Shown in pieces: positions 52,835-62,597 of a DNA stretch of 64,000 bases (its first letter is position 1; the number at the start of each line of letters is the position of its first letter). A program made the position numbers and the translations under genes. The stretch is from Corynebacterium cystitidis (GTDB lineage Bacteria; Actinomycetota; Actinomycetes; Mycobacteriales; Mycobacteriaceae): the NCBI RefSeq assembly GCF_900187295.1, contig NZ_LT906473.1, positions 2,914,001 through 2,978,000 on the forward strand, written 5' to 3'. The notes beneath the pieces are model-generated. The model ran no database searches, was not told the origin of the DNA, and worked only from the letters and a program-made list of their open reading frames with translations.

Positions 52835-53512
52835 TTACTGGCGAGTGTTGTTGAGCAACGCTGTCAGCGGACGGAATGGCTGCAGCCATGCGCCGTCATC
52901 TGGCAACTGATCCAGGTTGATGCGCGGCAGCGGCTCGCGGAAAACACCCGGGATGTCCTCTAAGTCTACGAAGTCTACGGAATCGGAGGCGACAGCCCAA
53001 GAGGCGTGTTCATGAAATCCCAGGACAGTCACAGGAAGGCCTTCGTCGACAAGCTCATCAATGAGCTCCATGAAGTTCTGGCCGTCAGCGCTGGCCACCA
53101 CCAAGCCCTGCAGCACACCCTCGTCGCGGCGACGCTGGATATGGGCGATCATGTCCGCGTCGACGTCAGATTCCTCATCTGTCTTCGGCTTCGCAAACAC
53201 AGCGAAACCCACGTTGCGCAGCGCCTCCACCCACGGCCGGACCACATCTGCGCCACCGGGGGTGACATTAGTAAACACGGTGGCCTCGGGCTCAATGTGG
53301 CCCTCGGTGGATTCGTTGAGGGTGATCGCGCGGTCGATCAGCCAACGGCCCACGGCATCGAAGCGCGGGCGGTACGCGGCGGTAGGCCGGCCACCGAGGA
53401 TCGCGCCTAAGCCCATATCGAGGTTCGGTGCGTCCCAGACCAACAACAAAGAGTCAGGACCAGGGGCAGCGCCGGGAGTGTACGGATGGGTAATTTCGTG
53501 CAAATCAGTCAT
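52835..53512 (-). CDS. NYN-domain protein (Rv0207c-like)
   Basis: A 225-residue PIN-like/NYN ribonuclease-fold protein. The N-terminal SLLLVWDAPNLDMGLGAIL holds the first catalytic Asp; KPKTDEESDVDADMIAHIQR and LVVASADGQNF supply further acidic positions. It lies 10 bases upstream of mmpL3 in the operon and one base from trmB. A role in RNA turnover is inferred; a link to TMM export is unclear. Confidence 0.82.
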   Translation of the reverse strand: MTDLHEITHPYTPGAAPGPDSLLLVWDAPNLDMGLGAILGGRPTAAYRPRFDAVGRWLIDRAITLNESTEGHIEPEATVFTNVTPGGADVVRPWVEALRNVGFAVFAKPKTDEESDVDADMIAHIQRRRDEGVLQGLVVASADGQNFMELIDELVDEGLPVTVLGFHEHASWAVASDSVDFVDLEDIPGVFREPLPRINLDQLPDDGAWLQPFRPLTALLNNTRQ

Positions 53513-53513
53513 C

Positions 53514-54323
53514 TTAGCTCTCTCGTTTCTGCCACAGGAATTCCCTGATCACATGATCTTTGTTCAGGCCTTTGCCCTCGAACTTCGTGATCACCTGACG
53601 GTCGGTGAGAATAGGACAATCGTCCCACGGCCAGCCCTTGTACTCAAGCAGTGGCTCCACTTCCACCAGCTCATCGATCCACTGTGCATAATCCGCATGA
53701 TCAGTTGCCACGTGCAGCACACCACCTGGCTTCAGGCGCTTCGCGATGAGGTTCAGCGGGCCCGACTGAATGATCCGGCGCTTATTATGGCGTGCCTTCG
53801 GCCACGGATCAGGAAAGAAGATACGCACACCTGTAAGCGATTCTTCTGGGAACATGCGGGCGAGCACCTCAATGCCGTCGCCGCGAATCATGCGGATATT
53901 ATGAATATTTTCGCGCACCACTGAACCTAACAGTTTTGCAAGGCCAGGCTTGTAGAGCTCCACTGCGATGATATTGGTGTCAGCCTCCAGGGGAGCCATC
54001 GCTGCTGTTGAGGTTCCTGTGCCCGAACCGATTTCCACGATGGTGGGGTGATCCGGTCGGTTGAACCACTCGTCGATATTGATCTGCTCGTCGGCAAGCA
54101 TCATGCCCAGACGGGGCCAATATTCGTTGAACAGTGCTTCCTGATTGTCAGTGAGCGTGCCGCGGCGGAAACTCACTGAACCCAGACGAGGGTAGTCGAG
54201 GCCGTCATTAAATTCGGTTTGCAGGGGACGGCCTGTAGGTAGCTCACCCGTGCCGTCGCGAGGAGTGTGTTGGCTCTTGGAATTGGAAAAATCAGAACTA
54301 TGCGTCACACTGCTATTTTCCAT
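53514..54323 (-). CDS. trmB: tRNA (guanine-N7-)-methyltransferase
   Basis: A 269-residue SAM-dependent methyltransferase for m7G46 of tRNA. Motif I is [15 protein letters not shown]; the TrmB signature [16 protein letters not shown] follows, and a Thr-rich [13 protein letters not shown] lies later. An N-terminal ~50-residue polar extension precedes the catalytic domain. First gene of the mmpL3 run. Confidence 0.95.
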   Translation of the reverse strand: MENSSVTHSSDFSNSKSQHTPRDGTGELPTGRPLQTEFNDGLDYPRLGSVSFRRGTLTDNQEALFNEYWPRLGMMLADEQINIDEWFNRPDHPTIVEIGSGTGTSTAAMAPLEADTNIIAVELYKPGLAKLLGSVVRENIHNIRMIRGDGIEVLARMFPEESLTGVRIFFPDPWPKARHNKRRIIQSGPLNLIAKRLKPGGVLHVATDHADYAQWIDELVEVEPLLEYKGWPWDDCPILTDRQVITKFEGKGLNKDHVIREFLWQKRES

Positions 54324-54764
54324 GTGACGTGGGCAAATGCCAAACTTCAGCCCGCTAGGGAACAGGGCAGCACAGCCGCGACGAGAAGGGCCACGCGTAA
54401 CGACGAGCGCATCACCCCCTATTTGGGTGCCTTAAAGGGGCGAATAACCGGAATGGCGCTTCCCAAAATCCCAAAATCGGGGGTAGCTAATTTGGGCTGG
54501 GTGTGGCATTGTGTTGGGTGAATGATCTGGTTCCTGACGGTATACGTGGCGCTTGCCGAGTTTACGCACCCCTGTTAAGGGGTGAACACTGGGGTTGGGA
54601 AAGTGCTCTAGGTCACTAAAAAAGGTGGATGACGGGCCATTCCTCCACTAGTCGCGCACCTCCAGCTATAGGTGTTACGTCAATCAAACGGCCTGTTCGG
54701 GCGGTGTTCGATAATCTGGAAGAGTAACCTCCCCGCTTCTAGGAAACATGTGTCAGGAGATTAG
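54324..54764. promoter_or_regulatory. Divergent promoter region of trmB/mmpL3 and pckG
   Basis: No gene is evident. A GATAAT hexamer (54710-54715) is a possible -10 for pckG, with CAGGAG a few bases before its ATG. The first 100 bases upstream of trmB hold no obvious operator. Low-complexity G-rich motifs dominate. Confidence 0.35.
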
Positions 54765-56597
54765 ATGACCAACACAATCAAAGGCCTTGTCGGTGAATTG
54801 CCTACCGATAATCAGCAGCTGATCGACTGGATCAATGATGCTGTAGAGATGTTCCAGCCTGACGACGTCGTGTTCGTAGACGGTTCCGAAGAGGAGTGGG
54901 ACCGCATGGCTAACGAACTCGTCGAAAAGGGCACTCTTACCCGGCTGAACGAAGAGAAACGCCCCAACAGCTTCTTGGCGCGCTCCAACCCCTCCGACGT
55001 TGCCCGCGTTGAGTCCCGTACCTTCATCTGCACCGAGAATGAGGAAGACGCTGGCCCAACCAACAACTGGGCACCTCCTAAGGCAATGAAGGAGGAAATG
55101 ACCGAGGCGTTTACCGGCGCCATGAAGGGCCGCACCATGTATGTCGTCCCATTCTGCATGGGCCCCATCAATGATCCGGATCCGAAGCTCGGTGTGCAGC
55201 TGACAGACTCTGCCTACGTTGTGATGAACATGCGCATCATGACCCGCATGGGCCAAGAAGCGCTGGACAAGATCGGCACCAACGGCGACTTCGTGCCATG
55301 CTTCCACTCCGTCGGCGCACCTCTGGAGCCAGGCGAGGAAGACGTCCCATGGCCATGCAATGACACCAAATACATCACGCATTTCCCAGAGACTAAGGAA
55401 ATCTGGTCCTACGGCTCCGGCTACGGCGGCAACGCGATCCTGGCGAAGAAGTGCTACGCACTGCGCATCGCCTCCAAGATGGCCCAAGAAGAAGGCTGGA
55501 TGGCTGAGCACATGCTCATCCTGAAGCTGACCAACCCAGAGGGCAAGGTCTACCACATCACCGGCGCGTTCCCATCTGCCTGCGGCAAGACCAACCTGGC
55601 AATGATCACTCCTACCATCCCTGGCTGGAAGGCTGAGGTTGTGGGCGATGACATTGCGTGGCTGCACCTGCGCGAGGACGGCTTGTACGCTGTCAACCCA
55701 GAAAATGGTTTCTTCGGGGTTGCGCCTGGTACCTCTTATGATTCCAACCCGATCGCCATGAAGTCCATGGAGCCAGGCAATATCCTCTACACCAACGTTG
55801 GCCTGACTGATGATGGTGATGTGTGGTGGGAAGATATCGGCACCGAAGCGCCTGACCACCTCATCGACTGGAAGGGCAACGACTGGACCCCAGAGTCCAA
55901 CGAAAAGGCAGCACACCCCAACTCCCGCTACACCGTACCTATCGCTCAGTGCCCAACCGCAGCACCTGAGTACGATGACTGGAAGGGTGTAAAGATCGAC
56001 GCGATCCTGTTTGGTGGACGCCGCCCAGATACCGTGCCACTGGTCACCGAAACTCGTGACTGGCAGCACGCCACCATGGTGGGCACCACGTTGTCCTCCG
56101 GCCAGACCGCAGCGTCTGCAGAAGCAAAGGTTGGCTCGCTGCGCCACGACCCATTCGCCATGCTGCCCTTCATCGGCTACAACGTCGGTGACTACATCCA
56201 GCACTGGATCGACATGGGGAAGAAGGGCGGCGACCGGATGCCGAAGGTCTTCCTTGTCAACTGGTTCCGCCGCGGCGAAGACGGTCGCTTCCTGTGGCCG
56301 GGCTTCGGCGAGAACTCCCGCGTTCTCAAGTGGGTCACCGAGCGTGTCGACGGCACCGTCGGGGCTGAAGAGACCCTGGTAGGCAACACTGCCCGCGCAG
56401 AAGACCTCGACCTTGAAGGGCTTGATACCCCAATCGAGGATGTACGTGAAGCGCTCGCAGTCAACCCAGACGAGTGGGCAGCCAACGTGGAAGATAACGA
56501 GCAGTACATCAAGTCCCTGGGCAACCGCGTGCCACAAGAAGTCTTTGATGAGTTCAATGCTCTCAAGGAGCGCATCGCGAAGGCACAAGGCAAATAG
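54765..56597 (+). CDS. pckG: Phosphoenolpyruvate carboxykinase (GTP)
   Basis: A 610-residue GTP-dependent PEPCK catalysing oxaloacetate + GTP to PEP + CO2, the gluconeogenic step. Kinase-type P-loop [14 protein letters not shown] with the GTP-type hyperreactive Cys, metal/oxaloacetate-binding region [10 protein letters not shown], and C-terminal [28 protein letters not shown] lies 6 bases before ATG. Rv0211 homologue. It ends at a strong hairpin facing a convergent methyltransferase. Confidence 0.97.
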   Translation: MTNTIKGLVGELPTDNQQLIDWINDAVEMFQPDDVVFVDGSEEEWDRMANELVEKGTLTRLNEEKRPNSFLARSNPSDVARVESRTFICTENEEDAGPTNNWAPPKAMKEEMTEAFTGAMKGRTMYVVPFCMGPINDPDPKLGVQLTDSAYVVMNMRIMTRMGQEALDKIGTNGDFVPCFHSVGAPLEPGEEDVPWPCNDTKYITHFPETKEIWSYGSGYGGNAILAKKCYALRIASKMAQEEGWMAEHMLILKLTNPEGKVYHITGAFPSACGKTNLAMITPTIPGWKAEVVGDDIAWLHLREDGLYAVNPENGFFGVAPGTSYDSNPIAMKSMEPGNILYTNVGLTDDGDVWWEDIGTEAPDHLIDWKGNDWTPESNEKAAHPNSRYTVPIAQCPTAAPEYDDWKGVKIDAILFGGRRPDTVPLVTETRDWQHATMVGTTLSSGQTAASAEAKVGSLRHDPFAMLPFIGYNVGDYIQHWIDMGKKGGDRMPKVFLVNWFRRGEDGRFLWPGFGENSRVLKWVTERVDGTVGAEETLVGNTARAEDLDLEGLDTPIEDVREALAVNPDEWAANVEDNEQYIKSLGNRVPQEVFDEFNALKERIAKAQGK

Positions 56598-56635
56598 GGC
56601 ACTAACGCACAGTCTTAACGCCGAGTATTAACGTA

Positions 56636-56674
56636 CAGCACCCCGGCTAGGCCACAGGTCTAGCTGGGGTGCTG
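56636..56674. terminator. Hairpin between pckG and the convergent methyltransferase
   Basis: CAGCACCCCGGCTAG pairs with CTAGCTGGGGTGCTG over 15 bases (one G-T) with a 9-base loop. There is no T run, but the stem lies between two convergent genes and can stop both. Confidence 0.75.
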
Positions 56675-56785
56675 TGCTGAGTTGTGCTGTGATGAAGCTG
56701 TGTTGAAGCGGTGCGGTGGTTCTCTGGCGACAGCAATGCAGGTGGTTAGGTAAACCAACGTGGAATCTGCAGCCGCAGAATCTGA

Positions 56786-57592
56786 TCAATCTTCCGCAGC
56801 GCCTGACGGAACGCGCAGTACAACAACAAGGTTCGACACAGCAAACTCGCGCAGCACAGGAATTCGCACCATCCACCACGCCCACCACGGGTGATACCGT
56901 GGAAATGCAGCGACAAGCTCGCCACCTCCAGCAGCTTCAGTCTCACGCGCCCAATCCAGCCCCTCCGCGCATGACACAGCAAAAAGGCTTTCGCCAAACA
57001 CGTTCTTCGGTGGGTGCCCGTGCTTCTTCTCATAGCGGTGCCGCGCAAAATCCCCGCCCACGTAGTGTTCCCACAGCCCGGTTTCATGGCCGCCAAATGG
57101 GCCCAACCACACGGTGTAACTAATAATCACCAGGCCACCGGGCCTTGTCACACGCAGCATTTCCTCAGACATCCCCCACGGATCTGGGGTGTGTTCCACA
57201 ACGTTGGATGAGTAAGCGATATCAAAACTGTGATCCAGAAACGGCAAGTGGGAACCGTTGGCACGCACGGAACCAAAGCCGCTCAAACCGGCAGCGGCCA
57301 GCTCGGAAGCATCTGGTTCCACACCCACATACCAGGCACCGCGCCGAGCAAACTCAGAAGCAAAATAACCAGGCCCGCCACCAACATCCAAGACTCGTGC
57401 CCCCGCAAGCCTCGTGCCACCAACATCGCGGGCCAGCGCGTCGATAAGCGACGCAGTATCAACGGCCAAGCCGGAGTAGAAAATATCAGGCCGTGGCTGC
57501 TCATACTTGAAAGACCGCAACAGCCCCATCGAACGGGACAAGGTGGCAAAGCGACGGGTACGCGAAAGACTCACAAGGATCCACGGTAGCAT
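56786..57592 (-). CDS. Class I SAM-dependent methyltransferase (Rv0224c-like)
   Basis: A 268-residue methyltransferase with motif I ARVLDVGGGPGYFASEFARR, acidic VGVEPD, and HSFDIAYSSNVVEHTPDP followed by MLRVTRPGGLVIISY. The start at 57592 has AGG nearby and leaves only 10 bases to the divergent glycosyltransferase ATG. It corresponds to Rv0224c, linked to envelope glycan synthesis; the substrate is unknown. Confidence 0.85.
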   Translation of the reverse strand: MLPWILVSLSRTRRFATLSRSMGLLRSFKYEQPRPDIFYSGLAVDTASLIDALARDVGGTRLAGARVLDVGGGPGYFASEFARRGAWYVGVEPDASELAAAGLSGFGSVRANGSHLPFLDHSFDIAYSSNVVEHTPDPWGMSEEMLRVTRPGGLVIISYTVWLGPFGGHETGLWEHYVGGDFARHRYEKKHGHPPKNVFGESLFAVSCAEGLDWARETEAAGGGELVAAFPRYHPWWAWWMVRIPVLREFAVSNLVVVLRVPSGAAED

Positions 57593-57602
57593 CGAAGACC
57601 TA

Positions 57603-58718
57603 ATGAAGATCTTGTTGATGTGCTGGCGTGATACCACCCACCCGCAGGGCGGTGGCTCTGAGCGCTACCTCGAGCGCGTCGGCGAATACTTGGCTGCCCG
57701 CGGCCACGAGGTGATCTACCACACCGCAAGCCATACGGATGCGCCGCACACCACCCGGCGCGGGGGGATCACGTTCCGGCGCCGGGGCGGGAAATACACC
57801 GTCTACCTGGCGGGAATCTGGGCTATTGTGCGGCACCGGCCGGATGTGGTCGTCGACACGCAAAACGGTATCCCCTTCTTCGCGCGCCTGTTCACCACCG
57901 CGCCTACCATCTTGCTGACGCACCACTGCCACCGCAACCAGTGGCCCGTGGCCGGCCCGGTGATCTCCCGGCTGGGCTGGTTCCTCGAATCGCGCCTTGC
58001 GCCGCGCGTCTACCGGGGCGCGCCGTATGTGACGGTGTCGGAGGCATCCGCAGCCGACCTGGTGGACCTTGGGGTGCGCGCGGCCGACATCACCATCATT
58101 GAAAACGGAGTGGATCCCGTCCCCAACAGTACGCCGGTGCTTGCCGACGACGGCCTGATCCACCTTGTCACCTTGTCACGGCTTGTGCCCCACAAACACA
58201 TTGAAGACGCCATGGACACCGTGGCCACCATGGACGGGGTGGTCTTGGATGTGATTGGCTCTGGCTGGTGGGAGGACAAACTGCGCGACTACGCAGCGCG
58301 GCTTGCTAATGGTGCCGGCAAAAAAGTTGTTTTCCACGGCCAGGTCACCGAGGACTACAAGCACGCACTGCTGGCACGCGCTGCCGTACACCTCATGCCC
58401 AGCGCTAAAGAGGGGTGGGGGCTTGCCGTGATCGAAGCGGCGCAACACGGAGTGCCGTCGGTGGGCTACCACGATGCCGGCGGTCTGCGCGATTCGATCC
58501 GCGACGGTGAGACAGGGGTACTCGTTGATACGCCCGCCGAGCTTATCGCAGCAACACGCGCGCTTATCGACGACCCCGTGCGCCGCCGCATCCTGGGAGA
58601 CAACGCGCGGACGTGGGCGGGCACGTTCTCGTGGGAGACTACCGGCGCGCGGTTTGCGCAGCTGGTTGAGCAGTTACACGGCGAGAACTCGCAAAACCCA
58701 AAGCAAGCAGGGGAATAG
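57603..58718 (+). CDS. GT4 glycosyltransferase (Rv0225-like)
   Basis: A 371-residue GT-B retaining glycosyltransferase. It begins MKILLMCWRDTTHPQGGGSE, the GT4 acceptor-side loop; the C-terminal donor half has VTLSRLVPHKHIEDAMDTVA, MPSAKEGWGLAVIEAAQHG (EX7E with E-x7-E) and DGETGVLV. It is divergent from the methyltransferase with a 10-base gap. The 3' end overlaps the next convergent gene by 80 bases. Donor and acceptor are not evident. Confidence 0.88.
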   Translation: MKILLMCWRDTTHPQGGGSERYLERVGEYLAARGHEVIYHTASHTDAPHTTRRGGITFRRRGGKYTVYLAGIWAIVRHRPDVVVDTQNGIPFFARLFTTAPTILLTHHCHRNQWPVAGPVISRLGWFLESRLAPRVYRGAPYVTVSEASAADLVDLGVRAADITIIENGVDPVPNSTPVLADDGLIHLVTLSRLVPHKHIEDAMDTVATMDGVVLDVIGSGWWEDKLRDYAARLANGAGKKVVFHGQVTEDYKHALLARAAVHLMPSAKEGWGLAVIEAAQHGVPSVGYHDAGGLRDSIRDGETGVLVDTPAELIAATRALIDDPVRRRILGDNARTWAGTFSWETTGARFAQLVEQLHGENSQNPKQAGE

Positions 58719-60153
58719 TAGCCCACAGGCCCAGCAGGATCAGACCCGGCCACGGGGTGGGCGGTGCCGGTGCGTCGGTGTGCTCGATGGTGCCGTCACG
58801 GTAGACGATGAGGTTCGGTTCAATGGGGGAACCGGACGGGGAGTCGATGAGTTGGCCGTCGACGGTGAGCGCACCTGTTTCAATTACGTTCATCGCCTTG
58901 GTGGCAGGGTCGACCACGGGGATGCCGTCGGCACGCGCGATGAGCGTGGGCCTGCCGACGAATTCGACGAAACCCGTACCGGCTTCCTCTGCGACACCAC
59001 GTGGCAACTCAACTGCGATGGGGCGCAGCACCCCCAGCTCGGAAGGCGCGTCCGGGGTCTGCAGAACTGTCAGAGCGATGGCAGCGATGGCCAGGAGACG
59101 GGGCAGAGCACCGGCAGCTGCCACATAGGCAGGTATGGCCAGGATCAGCCACTTTTGGCTATCACGAAACAGCCCTGCACCCGGAATGGTTTCCACCACC
59201 CAGCCCAGCACCCCCGGTGCTAACCAGGCGGTAAGCGCCACGGCAAAACCGGCGGCTGCCAGGAGTACCAGGGGCCGCGGGATGCGCCTGAAAGAGGCAA
59301 GCAGGACGGCGAATAAAGCCACCCCGGCCAGCGCGAAGCCCTGCTCGCGCGATGCTGGCACCGCCTCCGCATTCCAGATCCCGCCCAGGCCCATAAGCGC
59401 ACCAACAGTGCCCACATGCTCCTCAGCGCGCGGCGCAAACACTTCCACCGCCGCGCGTGACGACGTCCCCGTGCCCGGCTGCAGCAGCCCCGTTACGGCC
59501 CACGGTGCGCACACCAACACCGCGGCCACCCACACCTGCCACCTGCGGTGGGTGGCAAGCGCCGTCGCCACCGCGGCAAGCCCACCAGAAGGTGTCAACG
59601 AACATGCCCACACCGCGACGATCAGCCAGCAGGTGCGCCGGGTAAGCCCCAACCACGCCACCAGCGGCAACAGCCACGCCGCTATTACCAGCGACCAGTG
59701 CCCTTGCAGAAGGCGTTCCACAACGAAAGGGTTCGCCACGGCGATTGTGATGGCAGCGGCAGCACTTGCTGCGCTGCGGGTCCTTGCTGCGCTGCGGGTT
59801 CTTGCTGCGCTGCGGACCGGTGAGGGGGGAGCGTCGATAAGCGAAGAAAGCCGAGCAGCGCCAAACGCGCCGGCAGCGGCCGCCCCAACCATGAGCACAC
59901 GCACCACCCACGTCGCAGGAAGAACCAGACCCGCGATAGCCAAGACTGCATCTTGGGGCACATTGCGCCCCGGCAAGCTACCGAGGCCCAGCGAGGCATA
60001 GGTGAGAAAAGGATGATCCACCACCACCATGTCGCGCATGGCAAACGCGCCGGTCCCCGCGAACAACGCCCACGTCATTGCGCCAATCACAAGTGTTGCC
60101 CACGCAGCTACAGCGGTGCGAGCAAGAAAGGCAGTGGTACGCGGTGAGGTCAT
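58639..60153 (-). CDS. Multi-pass membrane protein (Rv0226c-like)
   Basis: A 504-residue integral membrane protein with about ten helices and a C-terminal periplasmic part (VDGQLIDSPSGSPIEPN...). It is the Rv0226c equivalent by gene order; it may be a GT-C-like or glycolipid transport protein, unproven. An 18-bp tandem repeat (59765-59815) encodes RSAART units in a loop between helices. It is tandem with the DUF3068 gene (4-base ATGA overlap). Confidence 0.7.
   Translation of the reverse strand: MTSPRTTAFLARTAVAAWATLVIGAMTWALFAGTGAFAMRDMVVVDHPFLTYASLGLGSLPGRNVPQDAVLAIAGLVLPATWVVRVLMVGAAAAGAFGAARLSSLIDAPPSPVRSAARTRSAARTRSAASAAAAITIAVANPFVVERLLQGHWSLVIAAWLLPLVAWLGLTRRTCWLIVAVWACSLTPSGGLAAVATALATHRRWQVWVAAVLVCAPWAVTGLLQPGTGTSSRAAVEVFAPRAEEHVGTVGALMGLGGIWNAEAVPASREQGFALAGVALFAVLLASFRRIPRPLVLLAAAGFAVALTAWLAPGVLGWVVETIPGAGLFRDSQKWLILAIPAYVAAAGALPRLLAIAAIALTVLQTPDAPSELGVLRPIAVELPRGVAEEAGTGFVEFVGRPTLIARADGIPVVDPATKAMNVIETGALTVDGQLIDSPSGSPIEPNLIVYRDGTIEHTDAPAPPTPWPGLILLGLWATIPLLALGFASSRRVTAQPAAQTARR
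59765..59815. repeat. 18-bp tandem repeat in the Rv0226c-like gene
   Basis: CTTGCTGCGCTGCGGGTC occurs at 59765 and 59783, with a partial third unit at 59801. It encodes RSAART repeats in a short inter-helix loop; frame is preserved. Confidence 0.85.
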
Positions 60154-61382
60154 TTACTAATATTTGCACTGTGCTTGCGGCGGCGCAGAATCAACCACGC
60201 AAGAACCGCAAGCGCCAAGATGGTGGTGACGTTTGCCAACCAGGATACAACCTGAAGCACACGGATCTGTTTTATCTGCGGGGTGGCCGTCTCGGTTTGG
60301 GCTTGCCTGGTTGCCTCATCAAACTCAAAATCCGCGCGGAGTACGGTACGGGCCGGGTTGTTTAAGCCCTCGTCGCTGATTTCTTGGGCCTGCACATTGT
60401 TCTCGGCCAAGAAGATATTTACGGCGACCTTCTGGTTGAGCACGGTGCCGGTTTTCGGTTCAATGAAGAAGGTCCGCTCGGCGTCATAGTATGGCTGTAA
60501 AGCCACCTTTTGGCCCTCGGCATAACCAAACCGCTCCATTTCTGCGGGGGAGAAAAACCGCTGCGCCGGGCCCTCGGTGACCGCAGCGACCCCCTCCATG
60601 GTGGCCTCGTCCAACCCCAGTGCCACCTGGATCTGCGCCGTAGAATCAAGGGCGGCGAAGGCCTCTTGTTGCTCCAAGCTCAGCACCTCTGGCTGGCCCG
60701 CCAGCGCCGCTTTGACGAGGTTGGTGACGGGAATGTCGGTGTGGAACTCGTAGGTGCGTACCCCATTGACCTCGGTAGGGTTGACATAATCCAGCGGCAC
60801 GATGTTCCGCACGACCGGGTCCGCGTACTGGTAGGAGCGCCGCTCCGTCTCAAATGGGAAGAAGTACCGCAACCCCTCCAACGTGTGGGGAGGTACTTCG
60901 ACACGGGTATTCAGCGGCCCAATGGTAAACAGCTTCGCCGCCACTGGCTCTCGCACCGGGTACGCTGAGTCACGATTCAACCGGTGGTGGTCTTCGACCT
61001 TGGCATACAGTTCGCCGCCGATCTTGAGGCGTAACAACGAATCAACGTTGGTTTCAAGGAACGTGTCTGTCGACGACGTGGTGATCACCTGGGTGAGTTC
61101 GGCTGGAGCGTGCAGATGAGTGCAGCCGGGCACGCCAAGATCCACGCAGCGTACCGACGGATTATCCACCGGGTCTAACTCTGGGTCTAACTCTGGCCGC
61201 AAGTTCAGCACCACTGATTCCTCGGACACCAGGCGGACATTAGTCTGTGCACCATGAGGCAGCAGTTTCATGAAGAAGACCGCGATCGGAGGCACCAAGT
61301 TGCCAATAACAATGGCCACTACTGCAACACTTGCGGCAAGGATGATCCCCCGCTTGTTGCGCGCCCGATCAAAAACCGCCAT
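60150..61382 (-). CDS. DUF3068 (PorA-type) membrane protein, Rv0227c-like
   Basis: A 410-residue protein with an N-terminal helix (GIILAASVAVVAIVIGNLV), a large extracytoplasmic domain and a C-terminal helix (ATILALAVLAWLILRRRK), i.e. DUF3068. The ATG at 61382 is chosen because a longer frame reaches the divergent gene. Its stop overlaps the start of the Rv0226c-like gene. A 12-bp repeat (61171-61194) encodes ELDP. Family role in the envelope is unclear. Confidence 0.8.
   Translation of the reverse strand: MAVFDRARNKRGIILAASVAVVAIVIGNLVPPIAVFFMKLLPHGAQTNVRLVSEESVVLNLRPELDPELDPVDNPSVRCVDLGVPGCTHLHAPAELTQVITTSSTDTFLETNVDSLLRLKIGGELYAKVEDHHRLNRDSAYPVREPVAAKLFTIGPLNTRVEVPPHTLEGLRYFFPFETERRSYQYADPVVRNIVPLDYVNPTEVNGVRTYEFHTDIPVTNLVKAALAGQPEVLSLEQQEAFAALDSTAQIQVALGLDEATMEGVAAVTEGPAQRFFSPAEMERFGYAEGQKVALQPYYDAERTFFIEPKTGTVLNQKVAVNIFLAENNVQAQEISDEGLNNPARTVLRADFEFDEATRQAQTETATPQIKQIRVLQVVSWLANVTTILALAVLAWLILRRRKHSANISK
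61171..61194. repeat. 12-bp tandem duplication in the DUF3068 gene
   Basis: GGGTCTAACTCT occurs twice in tandem, encoding the ELDPELDP part of RPELDPELDPVDN in the periplasmic domain. Frame is preserved. Confidence 0.7.
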
Positions 61383-61424
61383 CGAACAACCAGACCTTTC
61401 CACTAAGCTTATCGGGGAATCATT

Positions 61425-62597
61425 ATGACAGGTGCCGAGAAGTATTCTACGAGCCACCACCTTCCAGAGCTCTCAGGCTTGCGGGCAGTGGCCGCCTTAG
61501 GCATCGTCGTTACGCACGTGGCCTTCCAAACCGGCACGGAATCGGCCCTGTTGTCCCGCTTCGACTACTTCGTTTCCGTTTTCTTCGCGCTGTCCGCCTT
61601 CCTCTTGGCGCGCCGGTGGCGGCCGCAGGGGTATTACGCTAAGCGTATCGCCCGCATCGCCCCGGCATACCTCGTTTGTGTGACCATCGTGTTATTAGCG
61701 CTGCCACAGCTGTCAGGAGTGTCCTGGGGCCAGGCCGTGGCCAACCTGCTTATGGTGCAAATCTATGTGCCAGACGGGTTGATCGCGGGGCTGACCCAGC
61801 TGTGGTCGCTGTGCGTCGAGGTTGCCTTTTACCTGGTACTTCCGGCGTACATGGCCTTGGGGCGACGCGGGCGTGTGGTGGCGTTGGTCGTCGGCACGTG
61901 CCTGGCCCTGCTGTGGCCGTGGCTGCCGTTCGTGCACGACTCGATCGACGCCTGGGGTGTGAACTTGCAGATCTGGCCGATTTCGTACGTCCCGTGGTTT
62001 GCGGTGGGGTTGGTGTGCGCGGAAGTAGAGCCGCGCTTAACGACGAACACCCGGCGGCTGAGACACCTGCAGCGTCTGTTGCGCCCGCGGTGGCTGTACT
62101 GGCTGGTGGCGTTAGCGGTGGCGTGGTTCGCAGGACTTGAGGCGGTGGGGCCGCTGGGGTTGGAGCACCCGAGCCCTGCTCAGTTCAATGTGCGCGTGCT
62201 GTTGGGCACGGTGTTCTGCGCGTTGGTGTTGGTTCCCTATGCGTTGGCGCCAGCTACTGGTTCGGGCCCGGGCGTGCTGGCAAGCCCGATGATGCAGGCT
62301 TTAGGCCGCTGGTCCTATTCCATTTTCCTCTGGCACGTTGCGGTTTTGTCCGTGGTTTTTTCGCTGCTTGGCGTGCCAATGTTTTCCGGTGGTTTCTTCG
62401 ACTTCTTCATTGTGCTGGCAGCCACCGTGGCCATCAGTATCGCCGTGTCCTACATCTCTTATGAGCTTGTGGAGAAGCCAGGATCGAAGGTGGTACAGCA
62501 CGTGCTAGGCTCCGGGGCGCAGGTGCCACCAGGGCAACCAGAGCAACAGCGCCAGCTACGGCCACAGGCACCGAATCTCCCGCGTAGCCAGCAGTAG
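61425..62597 (+). CDS. Acyltransferase 3-family membrane protein (Rv0228-like)
   Basis: A 390-residue membrane acyltransferase. The catalytic first-helix His is in SGLRAVAALGIVVTHVAF; family motifs follow (FALSAFLLARRW, QLWSLCVEVAFYLVLP). GGGGA lies 6 bases before ATG. It is 42 bases from the divergent DUF3068 gene. Acyltransferase-3 proteins O-acylate envelope glycans; the acceptor is unknown. Its Gln/Pro-rich tail overlaps the aftD tail by 164 bases on the opposite strand. Confidence 0.88.
   Translation: MTGAEKYSTSHHLPELSGLRAVAALGIVVTHVAFQTGTESALLSRFDYFVSVFFALSAFLLARRWRPQGYYAKRIARIAPAYLVCVTIVLLALPQLSGVSWGQAVANLLMVQIYVPDGLIAGLTQLWSLCVEVAFYLVLPAYMALGRRGRVVALVVGTCLALLWPWLPFVHDSIDAWGVNLQIWPISYVPWFAVGLVCAEVEPRLTTNTRRLRHLQRLLRPRWLYWLVALAVAWFAGLEAVGPLGLEHPSPAQFNVRVLLGTVFCALVLVPYALAPATGSGPGVLASPMMQALGRWSYSIFLWHVAVLSVVFSLLGVPMFSGGFFDFFIVLAATVAISIAVSYISYELVEKPGSKVVQHVLGSGAQVPPGQPEQQRQLRPQAPNLPRSQQ

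Noticed and set aside
54753..56588. 611-codon open frame antisense to pckG
   Set aside because: It mirrors pckG almost exactly, has atypical composition (Val/Trp/Cys/His-rich) and no domain; it is an effect of pckG codon bias.
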